This document shows, one piece after another, positions 7,443 through 14,487 of a stretch of 47,944 bases of DNA; position 1 is the stretch's first letter; every line of letters begins with the position of its first letter. The position numbers were made by a program, and so were the translations under genes. The DNA comes from a virus. The stretch is from IMG/VR virus record IMGVR_UViG_3300005471_000006, positions 1 to 47,944 of that record; one strand, given 5' to 3'. Under the pieces are notes generated by a model. That model saw nothing but the letters and a program-made list of their open reading frames with translations, was not told the DNA's origin and did no database searches.

Positions 7443-7844
7443 TCAGCCTCCCACCGCGGTGGCGCTCGGCTCGGATGCGGCGTCGCCAGCGGCGGGCTCG
7501 GTATCCCGCACCCGGATGCAGTCCACCGTCTTGCCGAACGACTGCGCCTGGGTGGCGAAGATTGTGATGCGCTTGCCGCGCCAGCCGTCCACTTCGTTGC
7601 CGTGGATCTTGGCGATGGTCATGGCGTTTGTCTTGTTGAGCACCAGCCGCTTCTCCTTTTCAGGCGATCCGGCCTTTTCAGCCTTCGCCTTCGTTTCTTC
7701 GAAGTAGAGGATCGGCTTACGCTCCGACCCCCGATCCGTCTTGAGTTCTTCGACGACGAGCCGTCGAATCGTGAGCACGGCATCCTTGCCGTGCAGGCCC
7801 GCCGCGCCGAGGTACAGCGATGGATACAGCAGTCGTACGTCCAT
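7443..7844 (-). CDS. Conserved phage protein next to SSB and exonuclease (133 aa)
   Basis: Contains the pattern LYPSLYLGAA...KPILYFEET...LVLNKTNAM...IAKIHG...WRGKRITIFAT, which recurs in many phage recombination/replication operons without a known function. It looks beta-rich and possibly OB-like. The C-terminus is a disordered Ala/Ser/Glu tail. ATG 7844 has an adjacent CTGGAG ribosome-binding site. Position between exonuclease and SSB-like genes suggests a DNA recombination role. Confidence 0.7.
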   Translation of the reverse strand: MDVRLLYPSLYLGAAGLHGKDAVLTIRRLVVEELKTDRGSERKPILYFEETKAKAEKAGSPEKEKRLVLNKTNAMTIAKIHGNEVDGWRGKRITIFATQAQSFGKTVDCIRVRDTEPAAGDAASEPSATAVGG

Positions 7845-7890
7845 GTCAGTCTCCAGTGGTTGCAGTTGCCGGTGCCGCCGGCTCGGGTTC

Positions 7891-8718
7891 TCAGAGTTCG
7901 ATAGGAACCCCCGCCATCGTGAGTTCCGGTTCGGCCTCGACCGCCCACGCGGGCGGCACGAAGCGCGACATCATCCCGCCCGAGACGCCCGGCCAGCAGT
8001 CCGTGGCGCGGCACTCCGCAAGGCGGTCCAGACAGGTTTGGTAGAGGCGGCGGCCGGCGGCGATCGTCTCGTCACCGATGGCCAGCACGACGGCGTCGTG
8101 CGGCTGCTCGTTCTCGACGACGACCCACGCGGGCGGCTCGGACAGGGCGATGCCGTTCGCGGCGAGGCCGTCGGCGTAGAAAGCGATCTGCCCGTGGTAA
8201 GAGAGCCGCATGGCCTGCGATGCGAAGCGGACGAGGTCGCGCGTGGTCTTGAGGTCGGACAGCCGGCCGTTGAGGTGGTCGATACGGCCTCGGCACTCGA
8301 TGCCGGTGGCGCTGTCGGTCCACGTCACGAGCTGCTCGGCGTAGCCGCCCTGGATCATGGGCGCCGTGATCGGGTCGCCCGCCAGCGCGGTGCTCATGTC
8401 CTGCGCGCGGGTCCACATCTCCTGCGGCACCACGTCGCGGCCCTTGTTGTCGGCGTCCCAGCGCGCGGCGGCCTGCTTCCCGCCCGCGTAGCCCTTGGCG
8501 ATGGCCGTCTCGTCGTTCATCCCGCGGTGGTAGTTCGGCTGCGTGATGTACCGCTCGAACACGCGCTCGCGCTCGTACACCATGCAATGCACGAGCCTGC
8601 CCAGCAGCAGCGCCTCTGTGTCCTCGGTCGGGTGGGTTAGCGCCCAGCGGTAATGCTTGGGCGACGTGGCCATATGCTTGAGTGAACTCCAGTTCACTGA
8701 ATCGGTGCGCTCGATCAC
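7891..8718 (-). CDS. RecE-like PD-(D/E)XK exonuclease (275 aa)
   Basis: Exonuclease VIII/RecE-type nuclease, expected to resect double-strand ends for phage recombination. Features in order: SVNWSSLKHMATSPKHYRW (typical N-terminal helix), LGRLVHCMVYE, GRIDHLNGRLSDLKTT (catalytic Asp and the D-x-K site) and YHGQIAFYADGL (motif IV Gln/Tyr). GTG 8718 is preferred: AAAGGAG lies 8 nt upstream and it overlaps the previous stop as GTGA. A longer frame exists but reads through another gene. No obvious RecT/Beta annealing partner was recognised nearby; the SSB-like protein and the 133-aa protein are the candidates. Confidence 0.87.
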   Translation of the reverse strand: MIERTDSVNWSSLKHMATSPKHYRWALTHPTEDTEALLLGRLVHCMVYERERVFERYITQPNYHRGMNDETAIAKGYAGGKQAAARWDADNKGRDVVPQEMWTRAQDMSTALAGDPITAPMIQGGYAEQLVTWTDSATGIECRGRIDHLNGRLSDLKTTRDLVRFASQAMRLSYHGQIAFYADGLAANGIALSEPPAWVVVENEQPHDAVVLAIGDETIAAGRRLYQTCLDRLAECRATDCWPGVSGGMMSRFVPPAWAVEAEPELTMAGVPIEL

Positions 8719-8987
8719 TTGCGTTTCTCCTTTGCGCGGCATGAGTAGGAATGCGACTGGTGGCGGCACGAATCGACGTGCTCTGCGGGCGGCGGGAACG
8801 GGAGCGACCGGCAGTAGAGCACGCCGCCGCGCAGCCAGAGCAGGACGCTGCCGCGCTCGTCCCCTTCGATGTCCACGGGCATCCACTTGCCTTTCGGCGT
8901 GATCGCCCACAGGACGTTCACGTTGCAGTAGCGACACAGCTTGAGGGCCGTCACCGGGCGGGTCATGCACGGGCACTCGTCGGTCAC
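8715..8987 (-). CDS. Cys-rich putative zinc-binding protein (90 aa)
   Basis: GTG 8987 overlaps the preceding stop. The sequence has LCRYCNVNVLWAITPKGKWMP, a CxxC followed by a beta-hairpin that is common in small phage zinc-ribbon proteins. Further Cys/His residues follow near the C-terminus (CRSL...DSCRHQSHSYSC). It probably binds zinc; its role is unknown. It directly precedes the exonuclease gene. Confidence 0.68.
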   Translation of the reverse strand: MTDECPCMTRPVTALKLCRYCNVNVLWAITPKGKWMPVDIEGDERGSVLLWLRGGVLYCRSLPFPPPAEHVDSCRHQSHSYSCRAKEKRK

Positions 8988-9244
8988 GACAGGTTCCTCA
9001 CCGCCAAGTCGATATCCCCGCACCCCGCCGTCTCCGCCACGCCGCGAACTACTCGCACAGGCTCCTGCCGCAAGTCCGGTATGGGCGCGTCGTCGCTGGG
9101 CTGGACGATCCCGTACGCCGCCATGCGCGTGCGGATCGTGGACGACGTGCAGCCGAAGCGCACCGCGGCTGCGCCGATGGGCGCGCGCTCCACCTCGATC
9201 ATGTAGCGGAGGACGCCCGCGTCGCTGTGGTGCGCGCGGGTCAC
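8984..9244 (-). CDS. Small helix-turn-helix protein (86 aa)
   Basis: GTG 9244 overlaps the upstream stop. A likely HTH spans RAPIGAAAVRFGCTSSTIRTRM (about residues 20-41), in the style of resolvase/MerR-like phage proteins: hydrophobic helix, Gly-Cys turn, recognition helix STIRTRMA. The C-terminus is unstructured-looking. It may act as a local regulator of the early operon. A start further upstream would overlap the neighbouring gene. Confidence 0.6.
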   Translation of the reverse strand: MTRAHHSDAGVLRYMIEVERAPIGAAAVRFGCTSSTIRTRMAAYGIVQPSDDAPIPDLRQEPVRVVRGVAETAGCGDIDLAVRNLS

Positions 9245-9396
9245 GGCTTGCGGCGCTCCAGCACATGCCCCCGCGTCTCGAAGAACGTCAATCTCTTTCC
9301 ACAAGCGGCGCAGACCCACGTCCCCCGCGCCGGCACCAGCGCGTCGATCGTGCGGCGCTTCGCGGGGCAGGTGTAGCGGATGCGGCGGGAGGTCAC
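9241..9396 (-). CDS. Zinc-ribbon microprotein (51 aa)
   Basis: GTG 9396 overlaps the stop of the upstream gene, and the end overlaps the next GTG. CP near the N-terminus (RYTCPAKRRT) and WVCAACGKRLTF could form a zinc ribbon, though only three clear cysteines are present. Arg/Lys-rich, so nucleic-acid binding is plausible. No named family. Confidence 0.6.
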   Translation of the reverse strand: MTSRRIRYTCPAKRRTIDALVPARGTWVCAACGKRLTFFETRGHVLERRKP

Positions 9397-9749
9397 GGCT
9401 TCGGCCCCGCCCACGCCGGGAGCTTCCATGACGGGTGCGCGTATTCAGTCAGCCCGTTGGCAGCGATCCACTTGGCAACCTCGTTGGCCGACGTCAGCCC
9501 GAAGTTGCGAAGGGCGAGCGCGTCGCGCCTAGATAGTCCGATGGCATTGCCAACCGTCCGCGGAATACTGCGATCATCGCAAGCTTGCGCGAGGCCGTTG
9601 CCCGTGCGGACTGATAGCCCTTCGGTGTGCGCCAGTTGCACGTCAAGAAGCGCCGGCCGATACGGCGCCGGCTCCGCGGGCGACTTTGGCGCCGGCGCAG
9701 CAATCAGCACCACCAGCGCGCCGCAGCATGGACAACGCATGTCGCTCAC
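9393..9749 (-). CDS. Hypothetical protein with N-terminal CxxC (118 aa)
   Basis: GTG 9749 overlaps the upstream stop; an in-frame ATG (9740) giving MRCPCCGALVV is also possible. The N-terminal CPCC is followed by a Pro/Ala linker. A helical C-terminal domain (LSRRDALALRNFGLTSANEVAKWI) resembles a small DNA-binding or adaptor fold. Function unknown. Confidence 0.65.
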   Translation of the reverse strand: MSDMRCPCCGALVVLIAAPAPKSPAEPAPYRPALLDVQLAHTEGLSVRTGNGLAQACDDRSIPRTVGNAIGLSRRDALALRNFGLTSANEVAKWIAANGLTEYAHPSWKLPAWAGPKP

Positions 9750-9970
9750 TTCCCCTCCGTCCTGTCGGGCTTGGCGCCGGGGCCGGATTCGAGGGCCTGC
9801 CGATCAAGCACGGCGCGCGCCACGCTCTCGCGCTCCAGCGCGGCGACGCGAGCCGCAAGGGCCTCCTCGCGCCCCGACGGCGTTGAGATCACGACCAGCG
9901 CGAGAAAAACCGCTCCAACCGCGACCAACAGCGCGGTGCCGGCTAGGCTGAAATCGTCCCGCTCGCTCAC
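9746..9970 (-). CDS. Small single-span membrane protein (74 aa)
   Basis: GTG 9970 overlaps the upstream stop. A hydrophobic segment, LAGTALLVAVGAVFLALVVI (about residues 9-28), is followed by a charged helical, coiled-coil-like tail (EEALAARVAALERESVAR). It is likely inserted in the inner membrane. Its place in the early operon, away from the lysis-like cassette, argues for a host-takeover or exclusion role rather than lysis, but this is a guess. Confidence 0.62.
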   Translation of the reverse strand: MSERDDFSLAGTALLVAVGAVFLALVVISTPSGREEALAARVAALERESVARAVLDRQALESGPGAKPDRTEGK

Positions 9971-10218
9971 CACGGCCAGCACCTCCGCGCGACGCGGCGC
10001 CAGAGGGGCGTTTCGAGCGCGGAAAGGCGGGCGTAGACGTCGCTGGCCTGAGCGTTGACGTAGCTGCGCAGCGCGGTCAGTTGCGACTCGGCGTCGGCGC
10101 AGCGGTATGTCAGGCCCGCCACGCGCTCCGCATAGTCCGCCTGCGTGCTCGCGACCAGCGTCACCTGCTCGCGGAGCGTGAACGCCTTGCGCTTGGCCGG
10201 CTTGCGGGCGCGGGTCAT
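9967..10218 (-). CDS. Hypothetical basic helical protein (83 aa)
   Basis: ATG 10218 overlaps the stop of the regulator gene (ATGA). A Lys/Arg-rich N-terminus (MTRARKPAKRKAF) is followed by long helices (QADYAERVAGLTYRCADAES) and an Arg/Trp-rich C-terminus. No family is recognised. It is co-transcribed with the regulator. Confidence 0.62.
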   Translation of the reverse strand: MTRARKPAKRKAFTLREQVTLVASTQADYAERVAGLTYRCADAESQLTALRSYVNAQASDVYARLSALETPLWRRVARRCWPW

Positions 10219-10427
10219 GGGGCGATCTCCGAGGGGCGGCAGTCAAGCAAGCGAGCCAGCACGACCAGCGCCTTGTCGGGGATCGGGCGCAGATTCCGCT
10301 CCCAGTCGTGGACGCTGCTGACGCTGCACGGGGACACCTTCGCTCGGCGGAGGGCCACGGACAGGTCCAGCAGCGTCAGGTCGAGCGCGCGCCGCCTGCG
10401 CCTGAGGGGGCTTGGGTTCTTCTTCAT
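10215..10427 (-). CDS. Cro/CI-type helix-turn-helix regulator (70 aa)
   Basis: Small XRE-family DNA-binding protein. After a basic N-terminus (MKKNPSPLRRRRRALDL), the pattern LTLLDLSVALRRAKVSPCSVSSVHDWERNLR... matches the five-helix Cro/CI fold: helix 2 LLDLSVALRRA, recognition helix SVSSVHDWE, then IPDKALVVLARLLDC. With 70 residues it lacks a dimerisation/cleavage domain, so it is closer to Cro than to a full repressor. It is the first gene of the leftward early operon and faces a divergent operator/promoter region, where it presumably binds. ATG 10427 has GAGG about 10 nt upstream. Confidence 0.8.
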   Translation of the reverse strand: MKKNPSPLRRRRRALDLTLLDLSVALRRAKVSPCSVSSVHDWERNLRPIPDKALVVLARLLDCRPSEIAP

Positions 10428-10457
10428 GGGCGCGCATCCTCGCCCGTGCGCGGCGGG

Positions 10458-10495
10458 CTTGCAAGATGCCGCGCAAGAAATCTTGCGAATCTTGG
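10458..10495. promoter_or_regulatory. Candidate operator cluster with GCAAGA/TCTTGC half sites
   Basis: Contains the palindrome CTTGCAAG (10458-10465), the inverted repeat GCAAGA-AA-TCTTGC (10473-10486) and another half site ending CTTGG (10491-10495). The half sites lie between the regulator gene and the -35 of the rightward promoter, as expected for binding sites of the adjacent Cro/CI-type protein. Confidence 0.6.
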
Positions 10496-10505
10496 CGGGA
10501 GGGGC

Positions 10506-10534
10506 TTGACCCGCCGGCCGCGCGCTCCGATAAG
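10506..10534 (+). promoter_or_regulatory. Candidate sigma70 promoter of the plus-strand operon
   Basis: TTGACC (10506-10511) and GATAAG (10529-10534) are separated by exactly 17 bp. They match the -35 consensus at 5 of 6 positions and the -10 at 4 of 6, in an otherwise very GC-rich region. Transcription would start about 60 bp before the first gene at 10602, whose TGAGGAG ribosome-binding site is at 10586-10592. Confidence 0.6.
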
Positions 10535-10601
10535 AAGGAAGTCGAGCGCAAGCCGCGCCGACCGACGCCGGCCGAAGCCGGCACCTGAGGAGATGCAGGT
10601 C

Positions 10602-11009
10602 ATGGATACGCAGAACGAGACGACGGGGCGGCAGGCGAGCAAGGCGACGGAGCCCAGATGGGAGCTTGGGACTAACGGCCGAGACTTCCCGCGTAAGACG
10701 GTCGTGCGGCGCGTGCGCGATGGTGACGAGCACCCCGACGCGCTCCACATCGCCACCTTCAAGCTGGAGGCGGATGCGCGCTACGTCGTCGGCCTCGTCA
10801 ACCGTTCGGCCGACGCGATCAATGTCACAGCCGCCCTCCTCGCCCGCGTGGCGGAGCTGGAGGCGGCGCTGCGGGGCGTGCTGCGCCGCGCCTATGTGCC
10901 GGACGGCTCGCAGCCAAGTGCGCTTGACCCGGACGTGCACGTCATCGCGCACGCCGAGGACATCGTCGCCGCCCGCGCCGCGCTGGCGAAGGGCGCGGTG
11001 CGCCCGTGA
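10602..11009 (+). CDS. First gene of plus-strand operon, hypothetical (135 aa)
   Basis: TGAGGAG ends 9 nt before ATG 10602. The central part, DALHIATFKLEADARYVVGLVNRSADAI..AALLARVAELEAALR, resembles short phage proteins that pair a beta-strand unit with a coiled-coil helix, but no family can be named. As the first product of the operon controlled by the putative operator, it may act early. Stop overlaps the next GTG. Confidence 0.72.
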   Translation: MDTQNETTGRQASKATEPRWELGTNGRDFPRKTVVRRVRDGDEHPDALHIATFKLEADARYVVGLVNRSADAINVTAALLARVAELEAALRGVLRRAYVPDGSQPSALDPDVHVIAHAEDIVAARAALAKGAVRP

Positions 11010-11311
11010 CGACCAACCCGAATCCCGCAGCCCCGTCGCCCATCCCCTGCGACGGACATCTTCCTGCGGGCGCTGCGCTCGCGTCGCCGACTCGCACGGG
11101 CGGCGGCGCGGGCCAGCATTACCTGCTGCCGGAGCGGTGCGGCCCGTCGCACTGGGGCAACGAGACGTGCCGCGAGTGCGGCGCGATCCACACGCCGACC
11201 GAGCCGGACGGGCTGTGCGACGGCTGCCGCGAGCCGGACGAGGACGACGGCGACGATGAGGGCTGCATCTCGTGGGCGGCGTTCCTCGCGCGGAGGACGC
11301 TCCGGTGGTAA
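11006..11311 (+). CDS. Cys-rich putative zinc-ribbon protein (101 aa)
   Basis: GTG 11006 overlaps the preceding stop. TCRECGAIHTP and GLCDGCREP give a CxxC...CxxC zinc ribbon (about residues 54-74), followed by a very acidic stretch (EPDEDDGDDEG). The N-terminus is Pro-rich and probably disordered. It could bind a host protein or nucleic acid; the function is unknown. Confidence 0.65.
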   Translation: MTTNPNPAAPSPIPCDGHLPAGAALASPTRTGGGAGQHYLLPERCGPSHWGNETCRECGAIHTPTEPDGLCDGCREPDEDDGDDEGCISWAAFLARRTLRW

Positions 11312-11508
11312 TCGACGACGACAAGTACGCCGAGGTCGTGGCGCTGCTGGAGGCGATCAAGCGGCAGGGGCCGGTTGCCAAGGAAGGTGACCTGCCGGGC
11401 GTCGGCTACTCGCGCGCGCTCGGCCGCTGCAACGGCAACGCGATGCTGGCGCTGGAGAAGCTGGCGATGTGGGCCAACTACGACGCGAAGGCGAGGGTCG
11501 GCGCATGA
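11305..11508 (+). CDS. Hypothetical protein (67 aa)
   Basis: GTG 11305 lies 8 nt after GGAGG (11292-11296), better than an upstream in-frame start inside the previous gene. The product VVIDDDKYAEVVALLEAIKRQG... ends with helices AMLALEKLAMWANYDAK and has a winged-HTH flavour (GVGYSRALGRCNGN), but the assignment is weak. Stop overlaps the next ATG. Confidence 0.65.
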   Translation: MVIDDDKYAEVVALLEAIKRQGPVAKEGDLPGVGYSRALGRCNGNAMLALEKLAMWANYDAKARVGA

Positions 11509-11771
11509 TCCCCTGCTACGACATCCCCGACGTGGACGCGCGCGACCTGCTCGCGCTGGCCGAGGAACTTGAGGCCGACGCCGCGACCTGGGGCCGCGAA
11601 GCGGACCGCGAGGCGACGAACATCTACGGCGTGGTGCGCGCCGCCGTCTTCGCGGCGAAGTCCGAGACGCTGTATCAGGCGGCGGCGCTGGCGCGGGTCA
11701 GGGCGGGGCTGCTGCCAAGGGTGGAGTTGGTCAACCTCATGCAGCCGGCTCAGGCCGGCAGGGGAGAGTAA
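11505..11771 (+). CDS. Hypothetical helical protein (88 aa)
   Basis: ATG 11505 overlaps the previous stop (ATGA). Predicted all-helical (DLLALAEELEADAATWGREAD, LYQAAALARVRAGL), with an acidic N-terminal half. No family is recognised. Two bases separate it from the next gene. Confidence 0.65.
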   Translation: MIPCYDIPDVDARDLLALAEELEADAATWGREADREATNIYGVVRAAVFAAKSETLYQAAALARVRAGLLPRVELVNLMQPAQAGRGE

Positions 11772-11773
11772 CG

Positions 11774-12385
11774 ATGGGGTGCGACATTCACATGGCCGTC
11801 GAAGTGAAGCGCGGAGGCAAGTGGACCTTCGCGGACGTGCCGGTCTACGGCAACCGCAACTACGACCTATTCGGCATGCTGGCCAACGTCCATAACGGAC
11901 ATGGCTTCGCTGGCGTCGTTACCGGCGAGGGGTGGCCGGTCATCTCGGAGCCGCGCGGCTTCCCGGCTGACGCTGACCCCGAGACGCTGGAACACGCCAA
12001 TGGCGATCACTCCGCGTCGTGGCTGCTGGCTGCGGAAGTGCTGGACTACTTCAAGGCGAAGCACGCCAGCATGAAGTGCGGCGTCATCACCTACGCCGAG
12101 TGGACAGCCCGACAGGAGGCCAAGCGCGACGGGGCGCCGGATGCTTGGTGCGGCGACATCAAGGGCCCCAACATTCTCGTGCTGGATGAGCCCGATGCCA
12201 AGCGCGGCGCCACCGGCACGCACGTCCGCGTCGAGTGGAAGGCCACGGCCGCGGAGCGCGCCGAGGGGTTCATCGCGTGGATGGAAGGCGTGATCGGCTG
12301 GCAGCGCGAGCATCGCGACGGAGAGGGCGCGTGGGACTACGACAGGGCCGACGACGTGCGTCTCGTGTTCAACTTCGACTCGTGA
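11774..12385 (+). CDS. Conserved MGCDIH-family phage protein (203 aa)
   Basis: Begins MGCDIHMAVEVKRGGKW, the invariant opening of a widespread phage/bacterial protein group of unknown function. It continues with VYGNRNYDLFGMLANVHNG, also typical. It carries conserved Cys, His and Asp residues at the N-terminus that could bind a metal. GGGGAG precedes ATG 11774. It is about the usual length for the group. No biochemical role is established to my knowledge. Confidence 0.8.
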   Translation: MGCDIHMAVEVKRGGKWTFADVPVYGNRNYDLFGMLANVHNGHGFAGVVTGEGWPVISEPRGFPADADPETLEHANGDHSASWLLAAEVLDYFKAKHASMKCGVITYAEWTARQEAKRDGAPDAWCGDIKGPNILVLDEPDAKRGATGTHVRVEWKATAAERAEGFIAWMEGVIGWQREHRDGEGAWDYDRADDVRLVFNFDS

Positions 12386-12396
12386 GGATGCCGACC

Positions 12397-12681
12397 ATGT
12401 GTTACTCATCGGGCTGCATGTACCGCGACGCCGACCAACTGGCCATCACCCGCCTGCACTGGCGCACGCTGCTCCTCGCGTCGCTGCTCGCGGGCGCGGC
12501 GTGGATGCTGGCGGGGTGCTCGGATCGACCCAGCCCGCAGCTTTACAACACGGCAACAGAAGCCGTGCGGGCTGGCGCCGACAGGGACGTCGATATTCAC
12601 GGGGCGCAAACGCGCTGGATTGCCGCCCTTGAAGCCCGCGTGACCGCGCTCGAAGCGGCGGCGAAGGCTGGTGCCAAGTGA
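12397..12681 (+). CDS. Small membrane protein or lipoprotein (94 aa)
   Basis: A hydrophobic segment, RTLLLASLLAGAAWMLAGCS (about residues 22-41), ends in LAGC, a good lipobox. The signal is preceded by an unusually long 20-residue N-region containing Cys residues. The mature part would be helical, with a C-terminal coiled-coil-like WIAALEARVTALEAAAK. Either a lipoprotein or a single-span membrane protein. GAGG lies 9 nt before ATG 12397; ATG 12388 is an alternative. Confidence 0.6.
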   Translation: MCYSSGCMYRDADQLAITRLHWRTLLLASLLAGAAWMLAGCSDRPSPQLYNTATEAVRAGADRDVDIHGAQTRWIAALEARVTALEAAAKAGAK

Positions 12682-12725
12682 CCGCGCTCGCGGGCGCGGC
12701 GCTGGCGTGGAGGGCGTGGGCGTGA
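12678..12725 (+). CDS. Possible 15-aa coupled peptide
   Basis: A GTG overlapping the previous stop opens a 15-codon frame, VTALAGAALAWRAWA, whose TGA overlaps the next gene's GTG. It could be a genuine micro-peptide, a re-initiation bridge or chance. The following gene has its own GGAGGG site. Confidence 0.22.
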   Translation: MTALAGAALAWRAWA

Positions 12726-12970
12726 ATCCCGAGACTCAGGCCATCGTGGACTGCTGCGCGTCGCTCGACACGCTGACGGACGTGGAGCGCGACCGCGTGC
12801 TGGACTACCTGCGCGAGCGATACCGCGACGCCATGTCGCGCATCATCGAAAACCTCACGCTCATGCAGCCGAACCCGCCGAAGCGGTGGCCGTCGTATCA
12901 GCGTGCCGCTGGCTGCGGGCCGAACTCCGACGCGACGGTACACCTCGGCACCGCGGAGCCCCACCCATGA
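12722..12970 (+). CDS. Hypothetical protein (82 aa)
   Basis: GTG 12722 follows GGAGGG by about 8 nt. The N-terminal part (VNPETQAIVDCCASLDTLTDVERDRVLDYLRERY) is acidic and helical, resembling short phage proteins with a TDxERxRVLxYL pattern that is possibly protein-binding. The C-terminus is Pro/Gly-rich. No function assigned. Confidence 0.63.
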   Translation: MNPETQAIVDCCASLDTLTDVERDRVLDYLRERYRDAMSRIIENLTLMQPNPPKRWPSYQRAAGCGPNSDATVHLGTAEPHP

Positions 12971-13173
12971 CGCCGCCCCGCCCACCCGCCAAGCGCAAGG
13001 CCGGGAGGAAGGCGCGGAGTTGGACTCAGTGGGCCACCGTGGACTGGATCGGCCTCGTCGGAACCTACAACACGCGCACCGAGGCGGCATCCGGAACCGG
13101 CGAGGAGGACGAGGTCATCCGCGTCCGCATCACCGAAGTCCTGCCGCCCGCGCGGCGCCGGAGGCGAGCATGA
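12967..13173 (+). CDS. Hypothetical basic protein (68 aa)
   Basis: ATG 12967 overlaps the previous stop. A Lys/Arg/Pro-rich N-terminus (PRPPAKRKAGRKARSW) is followed by a beta-rich segment (TVDWIGLVGTYNTRTEA, VIRVRITEVLP) and an Arg run at the end. Charge suggests nucleic-acid contact. No family is recognised. Confidence 0.62.
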   Translation: MTPPRPPAKRKAGRKARSWTQWATVDWIGLVGTYNTRTEAASGTGEEDEVIRVRITEVLPPARRRRRA

Positions 13174-13856
13174 GTGACGTGAAGCCGTGGATGCTGGAAG
13201 CTGGCCGCGAGATCGCCATGGTGGATGTGCCGATGCCGCGCGACTCGCGTGACGTGCGGCACTTCGCGGACCTCCGCGAGACGTACCGCAAGGCCGTGGC
13301 CGGCATCATCGCCAAGCGCGCGCCGGTTGCCAGCTTCGGCATCTGCCCGAAGTGCGGCGTATGTCAGGTGTCGCCCGCCGCCGCGCCAGCGACGCGCGAG
13401 GAGGCGGCGTGGCTCATCGAGCATCCGCGGCAGCCGATGTGGCTGGGCGCGTGCGCATCGACCGGCGGCATTCGATGGGGAATGGCGAATCAGGCCGTCC
13501 GCTTCTCTCGACGCGAGGACGCAACCATGATGGCGCGCGCCCTCGACTTGCCAGAGCAGCCGAAGATCACCGAACACGGATGGGGGCTGACCATGAAGGA
13601 TGAGGACTTGGCCGACGCTGAGCTACGGCGCCGCTTGGATGCAGCGAAGGCCGCGCTGCGGGCCGTCATTGAGCGCATCGACGAAGCCGTCGATGGCAAG
13701 ATTCATACCGGGCGCATGGAGCCAATCGCGGGACTACTGTCCGAGATTCAGGATGGTGCGCGCCACGCGCTGCTCGATGCCACGGACGGCCCATGCGCAG
13801 GACGGCGCTCCGCCCGTGAAGCCGCGCAAGCCGAGCGCGGGATGGTCGATCCATGA
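13170..13856 (+). CDS. Hypothetical protein with CxxC and phage-type AxRFxRxxDA module (228 aa)
   Basis: ATG 13170 overlaps the previous stop and has GGAGGCGA upstream. A helical N-terminal region (RHFADLRETYRKAVAGII) is followed by ICPKCGVC and a segment AVRFSRREDATMMARALDL...ITEHGW. That last pattern resembles the short 'readout' domain repeated in many phage early proteins. The C-terminal half is helical (RLDAAKAALRAVIERIDEAV). Possibly zinc-binding. Function unknown. Confidence 0.65.
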   Translation: MSDVKPWMLEAGREIAMVDVPMPRDSRDVRHFADLRETYRKAVAGIIAKRAPVASFGICPKCGVCQVSPAAAPATREEAAWLIEHPRQPMWLGACASTGGIRWGMANQAVRFSRREDATMMARALDLPEQPKITEHGWGLTMKDEDLADAELRRRLDAAKAALRAVIERIDEAVDGKIHTGRMEPIAGLLSEIQDGARHALLDATDGPCAGRRSAREAAQAERGMVDP

Positions 13857-14485
13857 ATCCCAGCGACAGACTCGTCGCGCATGGCGTTGTGTCACTAGCT
13901 GCCGAGTGCTGGCTCGCCGCGGCCGATGCGCTCCAGGAGTTCGACGAGGCCGGTGGCCCGGAGCCGGACGCCGACGGCCGCTACTCGCCAGACGCGGCAC
14001 GGCAGGAACGGGCTAAGTGGGACGAGTTGCACAAGCACGAACAGGAGGCCCGCGAATCAGTGAGAAAAGCGCTGGCCGCGCTCTCGCGCCGCGAAGCGGA
14101 GTCAGCGTGCTACCCGGCGGTCAACGACCCAATCGCGGAGACTGACCTTCGCAAGCTCACGGCCCGCGATGATTCAGACCTCACGCCGAGCAAAGCATTT
14201 CGCATGGCGCGCGAACTTGCGTGGCGCCGCGCCCTGCCCGGCGGCGACGCGGGCTGGACCGTCATCACGGATGATCCGGCGACGTGGCCGCCGGATGACA
14301 AGAGCCTGTGCCTGATGCACAGGACGTGGCGCCACGAGAAGGATACGTGGGGAGAGGATATCCGGTCGTGCGAGCACGGAGCGCATGTCCGCCTCTTCGC
14401 CGATGAAGCGGCGCGCAAGAACTGGATCACGCGCTGGCTGCCGTGGCCCGCCGCCGCGCGCGGCGAGAAGGGCGGGGCGGCTTGA
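13853..14485 (+). CDS. DUF551-like phage protein (210 aa)
   Basis: ATG 13853 overlaps the previous stop. The C-terminal region (about residues 135-200) has GWTVITDDPATWPPDDKSL and ITRWLPWP, the pattern of DUF551-type domains found in phage early proteins, whose function is unknown. The N-terminal half is helical and acidic, with an Arg/Glu coiled-coil (KHEQEARESVRKALAALSRRE). Confidence 0.68.
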   Translation: MNPSDRLVAHGVVSLAAECWLAAADALQEFDEAGGPEPDADGRYSPDAARQERAKWDELHKHEQEARESVRKALAALSRREAESACYPAVNDPIAETDLRKLTARDDSDLTPSKAFRMARELAWRRALPGGDAGWTVITDDPATWPPDDKSLCLMHRTWRHEKDTWGEDIRSCEHGAHVRLFADEAARKNWITRWLPWPAAARGEKGGAA

Positions 14486-14487
14486 GC

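Noticed and set aside
8719-8976. N-terminal extension of the exonuclease frame up to 8976
   Set aside because: The added residues are Arg/Pro/His-rich shadow of the upstream 90-aa gene, while GTG 8718 has a strong ribosome-binding site and GTGA coupling.
10428-11381. Minus-strand extension of the regulator frame to 11381
   Set aside because: It runs antisense through the first two plus-strand genes and the promoter region. The HTH protein starting at 10427 is complete.
12899-13169. Upstream extension of the 228-aa gene
   Set aside because: It reads through the preceding coupled gene in another frame; ATG 13170 has a ribosome-binding site and ATGA overlap.
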